27,407 nucleotides of DNA from Ruminococcoides intestinihominis (GTDB lineage Bacteria > Bacillota > Clostridia > Oscillospirales > Acutalibacteraceae), in assembly GCF_040096285.1 (NCBI RefSeq), contig NZ_JBBMEY010000028.1, forward strand, positions 1-27,407, written 5' to 3'. A program made the translations under genes and the position numbers. This document shows positions 23,612 through 27,407 of this stretch, piece by piece (position 1 is the first letter of the stretch; every line of letters starts with the position of its first letter). The notes below the pieces were generated by a model. The model made no database searches. It saw nothing but the letters and a program-made list of their open reading frames with translations, and was not told the DNA's origin.

Positions 23612-24209
23612 TTTTATAAATTTTCTTTAAAAAGCTTTTTCTGTGAATTTCACAAGGTCCATACTTTAAAATCATTTCTCTATGTAACTTTGTGCCATAT
23701 CCTTTATGTTTAGCAAAACCATATTCGGGATACAATTCATCATACTTTAAACAAAGTCTGTCTCTGGCTACTTTTGCTAGGATTGAGGCAGCAGCAATTG
23801 ACATAGAATTTGCATCACCTTTTACAATACATTCTGCCGGAATATTAAGTGGTGGAAGTCTATTGCCGTCTATCATAGCATAATCAGCCTTAACATCAAG
23901 GCCTTCAACTGCCCTTTGCATTGCAAGCATAGTAGCATTAAGAATATTAAGTTCTTCAATTTCTTCAACTGTAGCAAAAGCTATTGAATAAGAAACACAT
24001 TCATCAATAATTACATCAAAAAGTTTTTCTCTCTTTTTTTCTGTAAGTTTCTTAGAGTCATTGACACCATCAATAATATGACCTTTAGGCAGAATTACTG
24101 CTGCTGCACAAACAGGTCCGGCTAATGGTCCTCTACCTGCTTCATCAACTCCACAAATATTTGTATAGCCATTTTCTAAGGCTTCATTTTCATATTTTAG
24201 CCATTCCAT
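23598..24209 (-). CDS. rnhB: Ribonuclease HII
   Basis: 203 aa, cytoplasmic; cuts RNA in RNA-DNA hybrids and starts removal of single ribonucleotides from DNA. Catalytic acids: D22 and E23 in CGVDEAGRGPLAGPV, D114 in AMIDGNRLP, and a further Asp in AKVARDRL. The substrate-sensing GRG motif and late KHKGYGTKLH are typical. GGAGAA precedes the ATG, 2 bases after the rbgA stop. Confidence 0.95.
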   Translation of the reverse strand: MEWLKYENEALENGYTNICGVDEAGRGPLAGPVCAAAVILPKGHIIDGVNDSKKLTEKKREKLFDVIIDECVSYSIAFATVEEIEELNILNATMLAMQRAVEGLDVKADYAMIDGNRLPPLNIPAECIVKGDANSMSIAAASILAKVARDRLCLKYDELYPEYGFAKHKGYGTKLHREMILKYGPCEIHRKSFLKKIYKNANN

Positions 24210-24211
24210 AA

Positions 24212-25081
24212 TTAATTCTCCGGTAATTCAAATGTGTATTTACCAAGTTTAGCACTTCTATATTCATCAAGTAGCATAATAGCAGCTCTTTCAGTATCAA
24301 TTTCGCCACCGGAAATCAGCATACCTCTTTTTCTGCCGATAAGTTCAAGAAGTTCATAACTTTCAATATCTTCAATCGGTTCATTTTGTAGTTTAAATCT
24401 TTCTACAAATATTGGATTTTTCTCAACCTTTAGGAAATCCAATAATCTCATAGCTAAAAGTTCAGTATCCATAATTTGGTCTTTAACTGCACCTGTAAAA
24501 GCCAGTCTTTCGCCAACAATTTTGTCTTCAAACTTTGGCCACAATACCCCCGGAGTATCTAGAACTTCAAAGCCTTTGTTAATAGTAAACCACTGATTAC
24601 CTCTTGTTACACCCGGTTTATCCTCAGCCTTAGCTTTTCTGTTCTTAGAAATTCTATTGATGAAAGTTGATTTACCGACATTAGGGATACCAACAATCAT
24701 AACTCTAACTGTAGGATTTAAAAGTCCTTTTGCCTTTTGCTTTTCAATCTTTTCCTTAAGAACCTCATTAACAGAAGATACAAACTTGTTGATACCTCTA
24801 CCTGTTTTGCAATCAATTGGAATAGCTACAATGCCGTTATTTTTAAAATAATTAATCCACTTTTGGGTAGATGATGGGTCTGCCATATCACACTTGTTCA
24901 TCAAAACAACTCTAGGCTTATTTTGAATAATTGAATCAAGGTCAGGGTTACGGCTACTTACCGGTATTCTTGCATCAATAATTTCAGCAACAGCATCAAC
25001 TAGTTTAAGTGATGTTTGAATTTGTCTTTTAGTTTTGGTCATATGACCCGGAAACCATTGTATATTTTGCATTTCACTCAT
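24212..25081 (-). CDS. rbgA: Ribosome biogenesis GTPase RbgA/YlqF
   Basis: 289 aa from ATG at 25079-25081 (MSEMQNIQWFPGHM), with AAGGA 9 bases before; an ATG 9 bases earlier abuts that site and is rejected. A circularly permuted GTPase for late 50S assembly. The order of motifs is G4 NKCD (62-65), G5 DCKTGRG, G1 GIPNVGKS (131-138), then G3 DTPGVLWP, which is diagnostic for the YlqF/YawG group. The N-terminal WFPGHMTK with its catalytic-type His and the C-terminal ANTAR-like helices are intact. Own promoter upstream; rnhB follows at once. Confidence 0.95.
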   Translation of the reverse strand: MSEMQNIQWFPGHMTKTKRQIQTSLKLVDAVAEIIDARIPVSSRNPDLDSIIQNKPRVVLMNKCDMADPSSTQKWINYFKNNGIVAIPIDCKTGRGINKFVSSVNEVLKEKIEKQKAKGLLNPTVRVMIVGIPNVGKSTFINRISKNRKAKAEDKPGVTRGNQWFTINKGFEVLDTPGVLWPKFEDKIVGERLAFTGAVKDQIMDTELLAMRLLDFLKVEKNPIFVERFKLQNEPIEDIESYELLELIGRKRGMLISGGEIDTERAAIMLLDEYRSAKLGKYTFELPEN

Positions 25082-25120
25082 ATATATCATTCCTTATAAA
25101 TTTTATAGCAATACAAAATT

Positions 25121-25149
25121 AGTATATCATAAAATTTTTATAATTACAA
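25121..25149 (-). promoter_or_regulatory. Promoter of the rbgA-rnhB-yraN-dipeptidase operon
   Basis: On the minus strand TTGTAA (25144-25149), 17 bases, TATACT (25121-25126). It lies just after the terminator of the cohesin gene, so the two transcripts are separate. Confidence 0.6.
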
Positions 25150-25182
25150 ATGAGAAAAGAGAACTATAAAATTATAGTCCTC
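25150..25182 (-). terminator. Intrinsic terminator after the cohesin gene
   Basis: GAG-A-ACTATA (25159-25168) pairs with TATAGT-C-CTC (25173-25182) with one internal mismatch; the right arm touches the stop codon of the cohesin gene, and a T-rich tract with single C follows on the minus strand. Confidence 0.6.
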
Positions 25183-26021
25183 TACTTATCTTCTTCATTA
25201 TTATCTTTTTCAGTTTTAGTATCTTTATTTTCTTTACCGGCTTTACCTACATTATAGACTATATAAATAATAAGTACAACACCTAAAGTTACTAATACAC
25301 CCATAACAAATAGTGATTTTGGTTCACTATTATCTGTATAGGCATTATCCATGGGAGAAGTTGTTGATGCACTTTCTTTACTGTCACCACCAACATAGTT
25401 AACCTTTGGAACTTTTACAGAATCAGCCTTTCCATTTACAGAATTGTTTGAGCCATAGGTTTTGCTACTTGTGCTATTACTTCTACCGGAACTCTTGCTA
25501 CTATTGCTTTTAATTCTTTTAGAAGTGATTTTATTTTCATCAATTTTCATTTCAGCACCATAAACTGAACCTATTGACAATTTATTGCCATTATTATCTA
25601 CAGGATCAGAAATAGCTAAACCAAAATCAGTTATACAGGTATCAACTGACTTAAATTTAAAGGAAATAATCTTTGCTTTACCGTTAAACTTATATCCATA
25701 AGCACAAAGTACAATAGCATTTACTTTGCCGTTAGAATTCTTTTTCTTAACATCAAATGCTTTATCAGGTGAATCTACTTTTCTAAATTCTACAGACTCA
25801 GAATCATAAGTAATTGACACACTAAATGCAGATAAATTAGCATTACCGTTAACAATTAAGTCTACATTGAAAAGTCTGTTTTTATATACAGAATCACAAG
25901 ACAAAGAAAAGTCAATTTTAGAACTTGCATTTGTATTGAGCGTTGTAATGGGTACAATCAGCAACAACAAAGACGTTAGTAAAAATATTGAAAATATTTT
26001 CTTGTACTTATATATTTTCAT
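25182..26021 (-). CDS. Membrane-anchored protein with a single cohesin domain
   Basis: 279 aa. Signal peptide at 1-32 (KYKK, hydrophobic core, ending near TNAS). Residues of about 34-165 form one cohesin: FSLSCDSVYKNRLFNVDLIV, then LSAFSVSITYDSESVEFRKV, NGKVNAIVL, KAKIISFKFKS and DFGLAISDPVDNNG, the usual nine-strand pattern for dockerin binding. A Ser/Thr/Asn/Lys-rich linker (about 166-230) spans the wall, then a membrane helix at about 235-258 (LFVMGVLVTLGVVLIIYIVY) and a charged cytoplasmic tail of Lys, Glu and Asp. So it displays one cohesin outside the cell without sortase or S-layer motif. It has its own promoter and terminator, alone between bioB and rbgA. The dockerin protein at 4335-5669 is one possible client; binding is inference. 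Confidence 0.85.
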   Translation of the reverse strand: MKIYKYKKIFSIFLLTSLLLLIVPITTLNTNASSKIDFSLSCDSVYKNRLFNVDLIVNGNANLSAFSVSITYDSESVEFRKVDSPDKAFDVKKKNSNGKVNAIVLCAYGYKFNGKAKIISFKFKSVDTCITDFGLAISDPVDNNGNKLSIGSVYGAEMKIDENKITSKRIKSNSSKSSGRSNSTSSKTYGSNNSVNGKADSVKVPKVNYVGGDSKESASTTSPMDNAYTDNSEPKSLFVMGVLVTLGVVLIIYIVYNVGKAGKENKDTKTEKDNNEEDK

Positions 26022-26059
26022 AAAATCAAATCTCTCTAAATGATTTATATACTACAGTA

Positions 26060-26088
26060 ATTATACAAGTTGTAGAAAGATTAGTCAA
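26060..26088 (-). promoter_or_regulatory. Promoter of the cohesin gene
   Basis: On the minus strand TTGACT (26083-26088), 17 bases, TATAAT (26060-26065): eleven of twelve consensus bases. The leader of about 30 bases holds only a weak Shine-Dalgarno (AGAGAG). Confidence 0.8.
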
Positions 26089-26106
26089 GAAATATGAAGT
26101 TCTATG

Positions 26107-27063
26107 TTAAATAGAAAATCCCATATCAGTTAGCATTGCTTTATCTTCGTCAATATTATTTCCGGAAGTAGTTAGCATATCGCCGGTAATAGTAGCATTA
26201 ACACCGGAAGTAAATGCTTTTTCACCGGAATTACTCATTAAAGTTCTACCTGCTGCAAGTCTGATATATGCAGTAGGATTAATAAATCTAAACATTGCAA
26301 CAGTACGCAAGATTTCTTCCTCAGTAAGTGTTGGTAAATCTTCGTAACAAGTACCCTTAATAGGAATAAGTGAATTAAGAGGAATTGACTCAACATCAAG
26401 TTCAGCTAAAGTAAGAGCCATATCAATTCTATCTTCAAAGGTTTCACCCATTCCGATAATACCACCTGAACATACAGTTAAACCAACTTTATGAGCAGTT
26501 TTGATACCATTGATTTTATCATCAAAAGTGTGAGTTGTGCATACATTAGGGAAGTTTCTTCTGGATGTTTCAATATTTTCATGATACATACTTACACCAC
26601 TGCCTTTTAACTTCTTAAAAGTTTCTTCAGTTACAAGACCATGAGATGCACAAAGACAAATATCATATTTATCATGCATTTCTTTATAGGCTTTACAAGC
26701 TTTTACCAAATCTTCACCCTCGAGAGTTCTACCTGCTGTAACAATAGAATATCTATGTACGCCTTTGTTGTAGTGATATTCACAGTCCTTAACAATTTCT
26801 TCAGGTTCAAGGAATTTGTATCTTTCAACACTTGTGTGATGATGGGCACTTTGTGCACAGAACTTGCAGTTCTCACTACAACCACCACTACGACCATTGA
26901 TGATAGAACATAGGTCTATATGATTACCACATAGCTTTTCTCTGATTTCATCAGCACCACTGCATAGTTCATCTAAATCTACGGTCTTGAAAAATGAAAG
27001 GTCATCCTCCCTAGTTAATCTCTTGCCATTTATAATATCATTAGATAACTTCTTAATATCCAT
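26107..27063 (-). CDS. bioB: Biotin synthase
   Basis: 318 aa from ATG at 27061-27063 (MDIKKLSNDI), AGAGG 9 bases before; a TTG 9 bases earlier is rejected. A radical SAM enzyme that inserts sulfur into dethiobiotin. The SAM-cluster motif is C62-x3-C66-x2-C69 in CSENCKFCAQSAHH, followed by the conserved YNKGVHRYSIVTAGR, NIETSRRNFPNVCTTHT, GGIIGMGE and the late RLAAGR that binds the second cluster through Arg. The protein is complete. No other bio gene is near, so it may serve salvage of dethiobiotin or complete a pathway elsewhere. The promoter is covered by a BirA-like inverted repeat. Confidence 0.95.
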   Translation of the reverse strand: MDIKKLSNDIINGKRLTREDDLSFFKTVDLDELCSGADEIREKLCGNHIDLCSIINGRSGGCSENCKFCAQSAHHHTSVERYKFLEPEEIVKDCEYHYNKGVHRYSIVTAGRTLEGEDLVKACKAYKEMHDKYDICLCASHGLVTEETFKKLKGSGVSMYHENIETSRRNFPNVCTTHTFDDKINGIKTAHKVGLTVCSGGIIGMGETFEDRIDMALTLAELDVESIPLNSLIPIKGTCYEDLPTLTEEEILRTVAMFRFINPTAYIRLAAGRTLMSNSGEKAFTSGVNATITGDMLTTSGNNIDEDKAMLTDMGFSI

Positions 27064-27089
27064 TATTGTCAACCTCTTTTCTATAAGAG

Positions 27090-27118
27090 ATTATAATTGA
27101 TATTTTATGCAATGTCAA
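27090..27118 (-). promoter_or_regulatory. Consensus promoter of bioB
   Basis: On the minus strand TTGACA (27113-27118), 17 bases, TATAAT (27090-27095): a perfect twelve-of-twelve sigma-A promoter, about 20 bases before the Shine-Dalgarno site. A promoter this strong for a low-demand enzyme suggests tight repression. Confidence 0.9.
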
Positions 27119-27144
27119 CCTATATTATAATTATTGTTAACATT
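27111..27144. promoter_or_regulatory. BirA-like biotin operator candidate
   Basis: AATGTCAAC (27111-27119), 16 bases, GTTAACATT (27136-27144): inverted arms matching at eight of nine positions. Arms of the TGTTAAC/GTTAACA kind with 14-16 bases between are the form known for BirA sites in Firmicutes. The left arm covers the -35 box of bioB, where the biotin repressor would block transcription. No birA gene is in the window. Confidence 0.6.
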
Positions 27145-27145
27145 A

Positions 27146-27407
27146 TTAATTAAATAAATCTGTAAATAAACTAATAAACTTTTGGAAAAAAGTTTGTTCT
27201 TCTTTAGTTTTCTTATCTTCTTTTACTTCCTCTTTCTTGATTTCAGAAGTTTTAATTACAAACTGTACTGAACTAACATTAGTATTCTTACTTGAAGTAA
27301 ATGAATACACCTCCATATTTCCACCTTGGAAGTAAATATCCACCGGCTTAGCCGGTGGCTTTTCTTTTAACGCCTTAAAGGCTATGTTACTAGCTTCGTC
27401 TAAAGAC
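27146..27407 (-). CDS. Unrecognised protein, C-terminal 86 residues (5' part outside the window)
   Basis: The frame ending in TAA at 27146-27148 is open through the right edge, so a GTG at 27341-27343 need not be the start. Visible order: SLDEASNIAFKALKEK, a Pro/Lys/Ala hinge (KPPAKP), a likely beta part (VDIYFQGGNMEVYSFTSS, then VSSVQFVIKTS), a highly charged Lys/Glu stretch (EIKKEEVKEDKKTKEEQ) and a C-terminal amphipathic helix (FFQKFISLFTDLF) that could rest on a membrane. I do not recognise a family. The hinge is encoded by a G+C-rich palindrome (27340-27358). It lies upstream of bioB on the same strand, but bioB has its own promoter. Confidence 0.5.
   Translation of the reverse strand, partial: SLDEASNIAFKALKEKPPAKPVDIYFQGGNMEVYSFTSSKNTNVSSVQFVIKTSEIKKEEVKEDKKTKEEQTFFQKFISLFTDLFN
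27340..27358. repeat. G+C-rich perfect palindrome inside the right-edge ORF
   Basis: CCACCGGC (27340-27347), TTA, GCCGGTGG (27351-27358), followed on the plus strand by a T-rich tract. It looks like a rightward terminator or a subterminal hairpin of an IS200/IS605-type element, yet it is read through in frame by the minus-strand ORF. No plus-strand gene ends here. Confidence 0.6.

Overview
The window looks like chromosomal DNA of a gut-type anaerobic Clostridia member, probably near the Ruminococcaceae/Oscillospirales. The basis is strongly AT-rich DNA with strong Shine-Dalgarno sites, the Firmicutes gene order tig-clpP-clpX-lon-engB, the pair rbgA-rnhB, and one cohesin protein and one dockerin protein in the same window. 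The genus is an inference; there is no rRNA or other decisive marker. I saw no tRNA, rRNA or CRISPR array.

Positions 1-2470 form a block of visibly higher G+C (25/60 at 1-60 and 33/60 at 2341-2400, against 16/60 at 4441-4500). It holds the 5' part of a large secreted surface protein with GLUG-like and FIVAR repeats that runs off the left edge, a small ORF behind a good sigma-A-type promoter, and a remnant of a zinc-ribbon gene. It looks acquired.

Positions 2471-9790 are an AT-rich gene graveyard. Broken genes include an ABC transporter substrate-binding protein, a radical SAM/SPASM maturase, a Bax-inhibitor-1/YccA fragment, a membrane glycosyltransferase, a response regulator that has lost its phospho-acceptor Asp, and an IS1182-like transposase remnant. 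Intact genes among them are a dockerin-bearing secreted protein, a HEAT-repeat protein, a small membrane protein, a PAP2 phosphatase and a zinc-dependent phospholipase C-like protein.

Positions 9794-12079 hold citrate synthase between two different MarR-type regulators in one operon. The first regulator gene has a near-ideal promoter with a 7+4+7 palindrome just after it. A broken SDR gene lies at 12198-12330.

Positions 12385-27063 are dense housekeeping DNA, all on the minus strand: tig, clpP, clpX, lon, engB and lysA for protein quality control, ribosome assembly and lysine synthesis; thrC plus a metallophosphoesterase; rbgA, rnhB, yraN and a membrane dipeptidase; and biotin synthase with a BirA-like operator over a consensus promoter. 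A membrane-anchored single-cohesin protein, with its own promoter and terminator, sits between bioB and rbgA. A second partial gene runs off the right edge.

The best lead for something undescribed is the cohesin/dockerin pair: a one-cohesin cell-surface anchor and a dockerin protein with no recognisable enzyme domain, possibly itself a lipoprotein. This suggests a small surface-assembly system rather than a classic fibre-degrading complex. That they bind each other is inference.
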